Source: Tersicoccus mangrovi
GTDB taxonomy: Bacteria; Actinomycetota; Actinomycetes; Actinomycetales; Micrococcaceae
Assembly (NCBI RefSeq): GCF_036881825.1
Contig: NZ_JBAJMW010000010.1
Coordinates: forward strand, 48,538-112,537
DNA: 64,000 bases
Direction: 5' to 3'
Shown here: piece by piece, positions 7,957-15,288 of the stretch
How positions within the stretch are numbered: the first letter of the stretch is position 1
Layout: each line of letters starts with the position of its first letter
Position numbers and translations under genes: made by a program
Notes under the pieces: generated by a model
Seen by the model: only the letters and a program-made list of their open reading frames with translations
Told to the model about the DNA's origin: nothing
The model's database searches: none

Positions 7957-9189
7957 ATGAGCGCGGTGGACCGGCTCGCCCTGCTGACCCCGGCCAACGT
8001 CCGGCACCGTAGCGGGGGCACCCTCTTCAACCGCGCCGTCGCGGCCCGGGCACGCACCCTGGGCCACCGGGTGGACGTGATCGACGTGCCGGGCCACTGG
8101 CCTCGGCCCGACCGGCAGGCTGCCGGACGGGTTCGCGCGGCCGCCACCGGGTACGGGCGCGTCCTCGTCGACGGTCTCATCGCGACCCGCAGCCCCGAGG
8201 TGCTCACCGACCTCACGCGGCGAGGCGTCCACACGGGCCTGCTCGTCCACTTGCCCGAACGGCACGGCGGCCCGCCCCAGGCGCGTGCCCTGGCGGCCGC
8301 CGACGTCGTGGTCGTCACGAGCGCCTGGACCGGGCGCTGGCTGCTCGCCCACGCGTGGCCCCTCACCGGCCGGCCCGCCGCGGAACTGACGGCCAGACTC
8401 GTGCTCGCCCGTCCCGGCGTCGGTGATCCGCAGGAGGCCGCCGGGACAGCCGGTGACCACCCGTCCCCGGACCCGCACCGCGCCCCCGCGATCGCCTGCG
8501 TGGCGGCGCTCACCCCGAACAAGAACCAGCTCACCCTCCTGCGGGCACTCAGCCGGCTCACCGACGCCTCCTGGTCCGCCGAGATCATCGGGAGCACGAC
8601 GGCGGACCCGGCCTACGCGGCCCGGGTGCGCGACGCCGCCGCGTCCTTCGGGGAGCGCGTGCAGGTGACCGGGGAACGCGACGCCTCCTCCCTGGCCGCG
8701 CACTGGCCCGACGTCGACCTGCTCGTGCTGCCCTCGACGTGGGAGAGCTGGGGCATGGTGGTGACCGAAGGACTGCAGCACGGCGTGCCCGCCGTCGTCG
8801 GTCGCGGGACGGGCGCGGTCGAGGCGCTGACCGGAGCACACGGCAGCGGGCGCTGGGGCGGCATCGGCGCTGCGGCGGCACCGCGCGCCCTGCCCGGGGC
8901 CGCCGTCGACGCCGAGGATCCCGCCGCCCTCGCGGCGGTGCTCCACCACTGGCTCACCGACCCCGACGTGCGTGCCCGGTGGCGTGACGCGGCCACCGGC
9001 ACGCACCCGCAGGGCTGGGACGCCGCCACCGCCGCGGTGCTGGCGGCCATGGACCCGCCGAGCCGCCGGCTCCGGGCGACGAACGCCCACCATCGAGACG
9101 GGATGAGGACNCCGCCGCGGTGCTGGCGGCCATGGACCCGCCGAGCCGCCGGCTCCGGGCGACGAACGCCCACCATCGAGACGGGATGA
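7957..9189 (+). CDS. Glycosyltransferase (GT4/GT1-like), C-terminus corrupted by an N and a duplicated segment
   Basis: A soluble GT-B-type glycosyltransferase. The N-terminal domain reads LALLTPANVRHRSGGTLFNRAVAARA; the C-terminal donor-binding domain contains IACVAALTPNKNQLTLLRAL, then LPSTWESWGMVVTEGLQHG, the E-x7-E-like sugar-nucleotide motif. As written the frame runs through the N at 9111 into a second copy of 82 bases and stops at 9189. Removing one copy plus the N gives a 386-residue protein ending ...RDGMRTR, whose TGA overlaps the methyltransferase ATG as ATGA, matching other overlaps in this window. Donor and acceptor are unknown; the flanking PTPS and methyltransferase genes suggest a pterin-like acceptor (inference). 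Confidence 0.8.
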   Translation: MSAVDRLALLTPANVRHRSGGTLFNRAVAARARTLGHRVDVIDVPGHWPRPDRQAAGRVRAAATGYGRVLVDGLIATRSPEVLTDLTRRGVHTGLLVHLPERHGGPPQARALAAADVVVVTSAWTGRWLLAHAWPLTGRPAAELTARLVLARPGVGDPQEAAGTAGDHPSPDPHRAPAIACVAALTPNKNQLTLLRALSRLTDASWSAEIIGSTTADPAYAARVRDAAASFGERVQVTGERDASSLAAHWPDVDLLVLPSTWESWGMVVTEGLQHGVPAVVGRGTGAVEALTGAHGSGRWGGIGAAAAPRALPGAAVDAEDPAALAAVLHHWLTDPDVRARWRDAATGTHPQGWDAATAAVLAAMDPPSRRLRATNAHHRDGMRXPPRCWRPWTRRAAGSGRRTPTIETG

Positions 9190-9193
9190 GGAC
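9029..9193. repeat. Exact 82-bp direct duplication around a single N (probable assembly join)
   Basis: Bases 9029-9110 are repeated exactly at 9112-9193, with one ambiguous N at 9111 between them. The duplication lies wholly inside the glycosyltransferase 3' end and spoils its frame. Collapsing it restores both the C-terminus and an ATGA overlap with the next gene. This is the expected footprint of two contig ends that share 82 bases and were joined with a placeholder N. Confidence 0.9.
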
Positions 9194-9196
9194 GCG

Positions 9197-10123
9197 ATGA
9201 CGCAGCTCGATCCGATCAGCTCCGACTGGCTCGCCCTGCGCGAGCACGCCGACGACCGCGCTCGCACGGTCACGACCACCGACCTGCTCCCACCGCTGGT
9301 CCGGTCCCTCGACGCGGAGGCGACCTCAGCCGGCGGCGTGCCCGTGCTGTGCATCGACCTCGGCACCGGCACGGGTGCCAACCCCCGCTGGCTGATGCCG
9401 CGGCTCCCGCTCGCGCAGACGTGGCTGCTCGTCGACCACGACGAGGCCCTGCTGACCGAACTGCGGGAGCGGCTGTCGGGCCTCAACGTGCCGTGGGAAC
9501 CGGTGGCCTCCGACGTCGCTCACCTGGGTGCCGTGCTGGCCATGCACCGGCAACCCGGCCAACCGGTGCTCGTCACCTGCGCCGCCCTGCTCGACCTGCT
9601 CGACAGCGCCACGGTCGAGGACCTGGCGGCGATCCTCCGGGACGCGGGCGCCCACGGCCTGTTCAGCCTCACCGTGGACGGCACCGGCACCCTCGACCCG
9701 GCCGGCCCGCTCGACGACGCGGTCCAGGCGGCGTTCAACGACCACCAGCAGCGGCACGGCCACCTCGGCCCGGACGGCGTCCCGGCGCTGCAGCGAGCGC
9801 TCGGCGACGGCGTCACGTCGACCGTGCACGTGACCGTCCGGCAGACCGACTGGCAGGTCGACGCGGCCGACCCCGCCGATCGCGCCCTGATCGAACGACT
9901 ATTGCGCGATCGGGCCGCGGCGGTCGCCGAGCAGGTGCGTCGTGACGGCACGGATCTGACCGAGGAGCCGCAGGAGCCCGATCGGACGGCGCCCACGACC
10001 TCGGCCGCCCTGACACCACAGGACGTCGAAGCCTGGCGGGACGACCGGCTGGTCGCGGCCCGCGACGGCGCGCTGCGCCTGCGCGTCGGCCACCGGGACG
10101 TGCTGGTGATGCCGAGCGCCTGA
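9197..10123 (+). CDS. Class I SAM-dependent methyltransferase
   Basis: A 308-residue protein with a Rossmann-type methyltransferase core: motif I CIDLGTGTGANPRWL near residue 50-65, the acidic end of strand 2 in WLLVDHDEALLTEL, and VTCAALLDLL near the motif IV position. About 60 Asp/Glu/Arg-rich residues follow before a final short segment LRLRVGHRDVLVMPSA. The ATG would overlap the true stop of the glycosyltransferase as ATGA once the duplicated segment is collapsed. It is the last gene of the plus-strand block of the pterin-related locus. Its substrate is not apparent; it could methylate the same small molecule that the glycosyltransferase modifies (inference). Confidence 0.75.
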   Translation: MTQLDPISSDWLALREHADDRARTVTTTDLLPPLVRSLDAEATSAGGVPVLCIDLGTGTGANPRWLMPRLPLAQTWLLVDHDEALLTELRERLSGLNVPWEPVASDVAHLGAVLAMHRQPGQPVLVTCAALLDLLDSATVEDLAAILRDAGAHGLFSLTVDGTGTLDPAGPLDDAVQAAFNDHQQRHGHLGPDGVPALQRALGDGVTSTVHVTVRQTDWQVDAADPADRALIERLLRDRAAAVAEQVRRDGTDLTEEPQEPDRTAPTTSAALTPQDVEAWRDDRLVAARDGALRLRVGHRDVLVMPSA

Positions 10124-10206
10124 GTGCGCGGCCGAACCGGCCGGCCCGACGCCGGTCGCGTCCGGTAAGCCCCGATACCGGCGCTCAGCGCCGGCCGGGA
10201 CGCGGC

Positions 10207-10608
10207 TCAGCTGTTGGTGTCGTCCTCCTCGACCGAGGTGTCGGTGAGGTACCGCTCGCCGCTCTCGGTCTCGTGCAGTTCGTAGACGGTGGCGGCGGTG
10301 GCCGTGGCGTCGTCGCGCTCCTGGAGCGCACGCTCGCTCATGGGTTCGTCGACCGGGGCCCATTCGGGGTCGCCCCAGATGGCGCCGAGCCCCTTGGACG
10401 CCTTCGTCGGCTGCCCGGCGACGAACTCCTCGCCGTCCTCACCGCGCGACAGGGCGTCGTCGTCGCGGACCGTCGCCTCGCCCTCGTCGGCCTCCCGGCC
10501 CGGATCGATGCCGGGACTGGTCCGCGGCGGCCAGCCGGTGGCCTCCTCATCCGCGGCCGGATCGGGTCCCTCCACCGACTCGGGGTGGTTCGGATGTGAC
10601 CTGCTCAT
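10207..10608 (-). CDS. Acidic hypothetical protein
   Basis: A 133-residue, highly acidic, mostly disordered-looking protein (many Asp, Glu, Pro, Gly) with a more ordered centre KGLGAIWGDPEWAPVDEPMSE. No signal peptide, membrane segment or known domain is visible. The ATG at 10608 has GGAGG 5 bases upstream, which fixes the start; a 5-residue in-frame extension is disfavoured. It lies downstream of the membrane-protein gene on the same strand but about 115 bases away, and converges with the methyltransferase gene. Function unknown. Confidence 0.6.
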   Translation of the reverse strand: MSRSHPNHPESVEGPDPAADEEATGWPPRTSPGIDPGREADEGEATVRDDDALSRGEDGEEFVAGQPTKASKGLGAIWGDPEWAPVDEPMSERALQERDDATATAATVYELHETESGERYLTDTSVEEDDTNS

Positions 10609-10722
10609 GGTGCCCTCCTGCACGGCCGCGCCGTCCGCGACCGATCATTCGATTATCGAGAGATCAAGTGCTGTCAGCCTCCCACAGCGGGACCGCGGAT
10701 GCCACCGCGGCGTCCTCGGGCG

Positions 10723-11886
10723 CTACACGTGCCGGTCGTCGCCCCGCTCGTCACTGGGTTCGTCATCGTGCTTGTCCTCGTGCTTGTCGTCGAGGCGCTC
10801 GATCAGCCGATGACGTTCATTCTCCCTCCGGGAGTACGTGGCGCTGCGGATCGCGTCCTCGTTGTCGAAACTCGATCCCAGCGCCCCGGCCACCGTGCCC
10901 AGGGAGCTCGACAGCCATGCCAGATCCAGATAGTCGGTGAAGTTGACGGGGTGGCCCAGCTGGCTGGCGAAGTAGTCCGAGTCGATCACGGCCACGGCGC
11001 CCACCAGCAGGATGACGTAGAGGGTCGCGTACATGATGAGGGCGCCCATGCCGATCGTCACCACGGTGAACGCGTTGTAGAGGACGGCCCGGCGGTTCGG
11101 CGCGGGACCGGCGGGCCGCTCCCACAGCGAATTGTGGAGGATCAGCCAGACCACGAAGAGGGCGACGGCGAACAGGCTGATCCCGGTGAGCCGCTCGGCG
11201 GTCAGCGAGTCAGACATCTGGTAGACGCTCGTGTAGAACACGCCGAACGCCCCGACGGCGGCCGAGGCGGCGAGCGCCCCGGACAGGGAGGGCAGCAGGC
11301 GCCACGGCCGGTTGCTGCGCACCATCCCGGCGAACAGCTGCAGGTACCCGCGCAGGCCGGTCAACTCGAACAGGGAGGACTCGGCGTCGGGTGCCGAGGT
11401 GCGGCGGATCGGTGCGAGCCGGGCCTCGACCGGGTTGTTGATCATCACCGGCTCCGCCTCGCCGACGTCCTCGGTGAAGATGACCCGCAGGCCCTCCTTG
11501 ACAACCCGCCGGGCCCGGCGACGCACGCCGAAGACGCCGAGAGCCGGGACGGAGAGCAGGACGATCCTGTTCCGGTGGTCGAAGTCGCCGACCAGTCCCG
11601 GGCCCTCCAGCCCCAGACGGGGCAGGTCGGTCAAGTAGACGACGGCGTCCCAGCCGTGCCGTTCGCGCAGCATCGCGCCGGCGTCTCCGAGCGGGATCTC
11701 ACCGGCAGCGTTGAGCGGCAGCGAGTCCACCACGCTCTCGACCGCCACCTCGTGGTCGCCGTCGAACGCGGCCCGCGCCGCCGCCTCCGCCGTCGGGATC
11801 AGCGCCTGGGCGATCCGGGCGGGGAAGCCGTCGTCGGCGACGATGCCGATGACGAGCCGGTCGATGCCGGGGGCGACCTCGCTCAT
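10723..11886 (-). CDS. Membrane protein with soluble N-terminal domain, coupled to the GTP cyclohydrolase II fusion
   Basis: A 387-residue protein. Residues 1 to about 190 are soluble alpha/beta (RLVIGIVADDGFPARIAQAL; WDAVVYLTDLPRLGLEGPG), followed by four or five membrane segments between about 205 and 320 and a very charged C-terminal tail (HEDKHDDEPSDERGDD). Its ATG overlaps the stop of the upstream RibA-reductase gene by 4 bases, so the two are translationally coupled. I do not recognise a characterised family. The coupling suggests a role linked to the product of that fusion enzyme, for example membrane retention or export (inference). Confidence 0.7.
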   Translation of the reverse strand: MSEVAPGIDRLVIGIVADDGFPARIAQALIPTAEAAARAAFDGDHEVAVESVVDSLPLNAAGEIPLGDAGAMLRERHGWDAVVYLTDLPRLGLEGPGLVGDFDHRNRIVLLSVPALGVFGVRRRARRVVKEGLRVIFTEDVGEAEPVMINNPVEARLAPIRRTSAPDAESSLFELTGLRGYLQLFAGMVRSNRPWRLLPSLSGALAASAAVGAFGVFYTSVYQMSDSLTAERLTGISLFAVALFVVWLILHNSLWERPAGPAPNRRAVLYNAFTVVTIGMGALIMYATLYVILLVGAVAVIDSDYFASQLGHPVNFTDYLDLAWLSSSLGTVAGALGSSFDNEDAIRSATYSRRENERHRLIERLDDKHEDKHDDEPSDERGDDRHV

Positions 11887-13205
11887 GCGGTCGACTCCTC
11901 GGCGGCCGGTCGCCGGTCGGACCGCAGGTCGAAGTGCAAACAGGTGTCCGGGCCGAGCGGGAAGGAGCGCGACGGGGGCCGAAGCGCGCCGTCGAGGCGT
12001 TCGGCACCGGGGAACCGGACGCCGGGCACGCCGTCGCCGATCAGCACCGGCGCGATGGTGAGGAACAGGTGGTCGATCGCGCCGGCCGCGAGGAAGCGGG
12101 ACACGGTCCGGCCGCCGCCCTCGATCAACACCCGGCCCAGCCCACGGTCGGCCAGCATGTCGAGGATCGCGGTGCACAGGATGCCGTCCTGGGCGCTGGG
12201 CAGCCGGGTCACGGTGACGTGCGGTGCCACCTCGGGTGTGACCGCGTCCCCTCCGACCAGCCACAGGGTGGGGGCGGCGCCGTCGGTCAGGACGCGGGCG
12301 GCGGGGCTGATCCGGGCGCTCGGGTCGACGACGACGCGGACGGGGTTGATGCCCGGCACGGAGCGGACGGTCAGTTGCGGGTCGTCCGCGACGACCGTGC
12401 CGGCGCCGACGACGACGGCGTCGACGAGGGCGCGCAGCCGGTGCAGGTGCTCGCGGTCCTCGACGGAGGTCAGCTCGGCGCCGTCCCCGCCTCGGGCGGC
12501 GATGAACCCGTCGGCGCTCTGGCCCATCTGGGCGATGACCACGCGCTCGGGGCCGGTGATGTCCCCGTACCGGCCGATCAGCTCGGGATCGGTGTCGGCC
12601 GCCGGGTCGTGCCGCATCCGGGCCCGCTTGGTGGCCAGGTAGCGCTCGTTCTCGGCACGGGCCGGGACGGCGAGGTTGTGACGTCCGACGACCTCGATGC
12701 CGAGCGCCTCGAGCGCGAGCTGCTTCGCCGGGTTGCCCGAGAGGAGGCTGATCCGGGTGGCACCGAGCGAGGCCAGGATCGCGGCGGCCGCGTGATACGT
12801 CCGCGCGTCCTCCTCGTGGCCGAGCGCGAGGTTGGCGTCGACCGTGTCCATGCCCGTGTCCTGCAGCTCGTAGGCGCGCAGCTTCTCGGCGAGCCCGATG
12901 CCGCGCCCCTCGTGCCCGCGCAGGTAGACCACCGCACCCCGCCCCACGGCCGCGATGGTCGCGAGCGCGGCGTCCAGCTGGTCCCCGCAGTCGCAGCGCC
13001 AGGACCCGAAGCCGTCACCGGTGAGGCACTCGGAGTGCACGCGGACCATGGGCGGGCCGGCGACGTCGCTGGACAGGTCTCCCTGGGAGAGGACGACGTG
13101 CTCGATGCCGGCGTCGTCGACGAATCCGAGCATGTCGAACACGCCGTGCCGACAGGGCAGGGACGTGGTGGCGACCCGGGTCACGACACTGGAGTGGGCG
13201 GTCAT
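11883..13205 (-). CDS. GTP cyclohydrolase II fused to a RibD-type pyrimidine reductase domain
   Basis: A 440-residue bifunctional protein. Residues 1 to about 205 are GTP cyclohydrolase II: VHSECLTGDGFGSWRCDCG holds the three zinc Cys, RGHEGRGIGLAEKLRAY the active site, and LLSGNPAKQLALEALGI the GTP-contact region. Residues about 225-435 are a RibD C-terminal/DHFR-like reductase: VIAQMGQSADGFIAA, DAVVVGAGTVVADDPQLTVR and VLIEGGGRTVSRFL. GCHII opens GTP to a diamino-ribosylamino-pyrimidinone phosphate; the reductase family reduces the ribose to a ribityl chain. No RibD deaminase domain and no ribB, ribE or ribH are nearby, which argues against a plain riboflavin operon. ATG at 13205 follows GGAAGG. 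It is coupled to the membrane protein gene. Confidence 0.88.
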   Translation of the reverse strand: MTAHSSVVTRVATTSLPCRHGVFDMLGFVDDAGIEHVVLSQGDLSSDVAGPPMVRVHSECLTGDGFGSWRCDCGDQLDAALATIAAVGRGAVVYLRGHEGRGIGLAEKLRAYELQDTGMDTVDANLALGHEEDARTYHAAAAILASLGATRISLLSGNPAKQLALEALGIEVVGRHNLAVPARAENERYLATKRARMRHDPAADTDPELIGRYGDITGPERVVIAQMGQSADGFIAARGGDGAELTSVEDREHLHRLRALVDAVVVGAGTVVADDPQLTVRSVPGINPVRVVVDPSARISPAARVLTDGAAPTLWLVGGDAVTPEVAPHVTVTRLPSAQDGILCTAILDMLADRGLGRVLIEGGGRTVSRFLAAGAIDHLFLTIAPVLIGDGVPGVRFPGAERLDGALRPPSRSFPLGPDTCLHFDLRSDRRPAAEESTA

Positions 13206-13367
13206 GGGTGAAGCCTTCCACATCGGTCCGAACGGTCCCAAGACGGCGGGGCCGAGCCGCCTGTGACCTGCACGGCCGCCGTTCGTGCCCCGATTCGGAC
13301 ACCGGCGGGGGCCTCGGTCCTGGCCCCGGTTCGGGCACCGGCCCAGACACCGTCCAGCCCGCCGTCG

Positions 13368-13373
13368 TAGCAT
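13368..13373 (+). promoter_or_regulatory. -10 element for a leaderless transcript
   Basis: TAGCAT ends 6 bases before the GTG at 13380, and no Shine-Dalgarno sequence precedes that GTG. Transcription would begin at or beside the start codon. Confidence 0.5.
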
Positions 13374-13379
13374 GACCGC

Positions 13380-14225
13380 GTGGATCCGATCCTGGCGATG
13401 ATCGAAGCGACGTGGTGGGCCGTGCCCGCCGCGGCCGGAGCAGGCGCCGCCGGATGGGCCGGACTGCGCACGCGCACCACCTCCCGGAACCGGCGCCTCG
13501 AGCTCGATGCCGCCCGGTACGAACTCCGCGCGGCCCGCGCCGATGCCGCCCGGTGTCGCGCCGACGTGCAGGCCGCCCGTGCGGAGGTCGCCCGGATCGA
13601 GGCGGAACGGGTGAGCGCCCGCGCGTCCGCCTCCGACGTCGCCGCCGCCCGGACCGCGCTGCAGGCGTCGCAGTCCCATCGACGCGCGGCCGCCGCGCAG
13701 CTGAGCGCTCACCGGGCCGACATCCGAGCCGCGCGGGCGGCCCTGCCCGAAGCACGCGCGAGCCGGGACGCGCTGCCGCTTCCCCGTCTGATCCGGGCGC
13801 ACGACGCCGTCATGGTGCGGTGGATGGCGTACGAGACCGACCCCGCGCAGGCCGTCGCCCATCCCGAGATGACCGACGCGCGGTCGCCGCTGACCGGGGT
13901 GTTCCTGCGCGAACAGGCGCACGCCGGCCGGTTGCGGCCGGCCTCGCCGGACACGACGATGACGCCGGCGGAGTTCGCGGCGTACCGACAGGCCGTCCGC
14001 CGTCTCATCCGCGCCTTCGACGCCGCCGAGCACCACGTGCGGAACGGCCGTACGACCAGGCCGTCGTCGCAGGCGGCCGGCCCCTGGAACGACCTCGCGC
14101 AGGAACTGGCGCAGAACGCCCAGCGCGCCGTCGCCCGGTCGGCGGATGCCCTCGGCAGTGCGGCGGCCGTGGCGGCGGCCCGCGCCGCGGCCGGATGGGA
14201 CCGCCGTCGCCGTCCGGGCGTCTGA
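13380..14225 (+). CDS. Hypothetical coiled-coil protein with N-terminal membrane segment
   Basis: A 281-residue protein. A hydrophobic segment (residues about 8-28, WWAVPAAAGAGAAGWAG) is followed by a long Ala/Arg/Glu-rich helical stretch (about residues 35-125) with heptad-like spacing, as in the atpF-like or EzrA-like single-pass coiled-coil layout. The remainder includes LPRLIRAHDAVMVRWMAYETDP and MTPAEFAAYRQAVRRLIRAFDAA. I do not recognise the family. The start is the GTG at 13380, directly behind a TAGCAT hexamer. It is divergent from the GCHII fusion, with about 175 bases between the starts. Confidence 0.6.
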   Translation: MDPILAMIEATWWAVPAAAGAGAAGWAGLRTRTTSRNRRLELDAARYELRAARADAARCRADVQAARAEVARIEAERVSARASASDVAAARTALQASQSHRRAAAAQLSAHRADIRAARAALPEARASRDALPLPRLIRAHDAVMVRWMAYETDPAQAVAHPEMTDARSPLTGVFLREQAHAGRLRPASPDTTMTPAEFAAYRQAVRRLIRAFDAAEHHVRNGRTTRPSSQAAGPWNDLAQELAQNAQRAVARSADALGSAAAVAAARAAAGWDRRRRPGV

Positions 14226-14386
14226 GCCCGCCGGAGGACGGCTGCCGGCGGTCGTCGCGATCCGGGAGGCGCTCTGTCCCGGGACACGCCGGCGCCATCC
14301 GGGATCGAGTGTCATATCCCCCTGACGACCTGCGTGTCGCGGGACCGGCTGGATCGACCGGCCCGACCGCCGCGCCTCCGTTCGCT

Positions 14387-15157
14387 CTAGCCCTCGGCGC
14401 CGTCCAGCCGCTCGGCGTAGCGGCTCAGTGCGTCCCGGACGAACGCCGCGTTCTCGGTCCCGCCATAGGTGACGGCGAACCGGTCGTCGGCGACGTACAT
14501 CTCGCCCAGGCCCCGCAGATACGCTGCGGCGGGGGCGCCGGTGCCGTACCCGGGCGTTCCCGGGATGGACGCGAGCCAGTCGGCGTGCCGGGCGGCGAGC
14601 GCCTGCGCGGCCTCCCCGTCGGGATTCTCGCCGGCCGCGGCAGCCGCCGCCCAGTCGCGCTGCAGCCGCTCACTGGCCTCCCGCCACTGCGTCCGCTCGT
14701 CGTCGTTCATCCCCCGCCACCAGGTGTCGGCGTCGCGCCAGGACTGTTCGCCCCAGCGCTCCCGGACCTCCTGCCGGTACTGCGTGTGGTCGAAACCGTT
14801 CAGTGATTCCTCGGCCATCAGGTCGTCTCCTTCCGCGAGCCGGTGCAGGGTCGCCTGCACGGCGGTGATCTGGTCGTCCAGTCGCTGCTGCTCGAGGCGG
14901 AGCCACCGCAGGTGCACGCCCAGGGCCTCGGCCGGGTCGGCCTGCCGGGCCATCACCTCGCGGATCCGCGGCAGGCCGAGCCCGAGCTGGCGCAGCAGCA
15001 GGATGCGCTGCAGGGCCACCAGGCCGGTCTGGTCGTAGTAGCGGTAGCCGTTGGCGCCGATCCGGCTCGGTTCGAGCAGGCCGACGTCCCCGTAGTGGCG
15101 CAGCGTGCGGCTGGTGGTGCCGGCCAGTCGCGCGATCTGGTGGATGGACCATTCCAT
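14387..15157 (-). CDS. MerR family regulator of the TipA type
   Basis: A 256-residue transcription factor. The N-terminal 70 residues form a MerR winged helix (WSIHQIARLAGTTSRTLRHY, then GYRYYDQTGLVALQRIL), followed by a dimerisation helix. The C-terminal part from about residue 125 is TipAS-like (FDHTQYRQEVRERWGEQSW, RDADTWWRGMNDDER, YLRGLGEMYVADDRFAVTYGG). TipA-type proteins bind cyclic thiopeptide or related multidrug ligands and activate their own promoter. ATG at 15157 is chosen over an upstream GTG because it sits 7 bases after a clear -10. The promoter with 19-base spacer and dyad directly upstream supports autoregulation. No resistance or efflux gene is adjacent. Confidence 0.88.
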   Translation of the reverse strand: MEWSIHQIARLAGTTSRTLRHYGDVGLLEPSRIGANGYRYYDQTGLVALQRILLLRQLGLGLPRIREVMARQADPAEALGVHLRWLRLEQQRLDDQITAVQATLHRLAEGDDLMAEESLNGFDHTQYRQEVRERWGEQSWRDADTWWRGMNDDERTQWREASERLQRDWAAAAAAGENPDGEAAQALAARHADWLASIPGTPGYGTGAPAAAYLRGLGEMYVADDRFAVTYGGTENAAFVRDALSRYAERLDGAEG

Positions 15158-15164
15158 GACCACC

Positions 15165-15195
15165 ACGCTAGGAGTTGACGTAGCGTCAAGGTCAA
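15165..15195 (-). promoter_or_regulatory. MerR-type promoter and operator (19-bp spacer with perfect dyad)
   Basis: Read on the minus strand: -35 TTGACC (15195-15190), a 19-base spacer, and -10 TAGCGT (15170-15165), ending 7 bases before the ATG at 15157. The spacer begins with the perfect palindrome TTGACGCTACGTCAA (15189-15175). An over-long 19-base spacer holding a dyad is the signature of promoters twisted into register by MerR-family activators. Confidence 0.75.
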
Positions 15196-15288
15196 GCAGT
15201 GGACGAGGTCGAGAGTCAGCGCGTCTAGAGTCGGCGCGTCGACAGTCAACGAGTCGACGCCGATGGTGGCGACCTCAATCGGCCGGGG

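Noticed and set aside
7957..9189. A real 410-residue glycosyltransferase with a novel C-terminus
   Set aside because: The extra residues come from reading the second 82-bp copy out of frame after the N.
10699..12642. 647-codon plus-strand frame
   Set aside because: Antisense to the membrane protein and GCHII-reductase genes; Arg/Gly/His-rich without structure.
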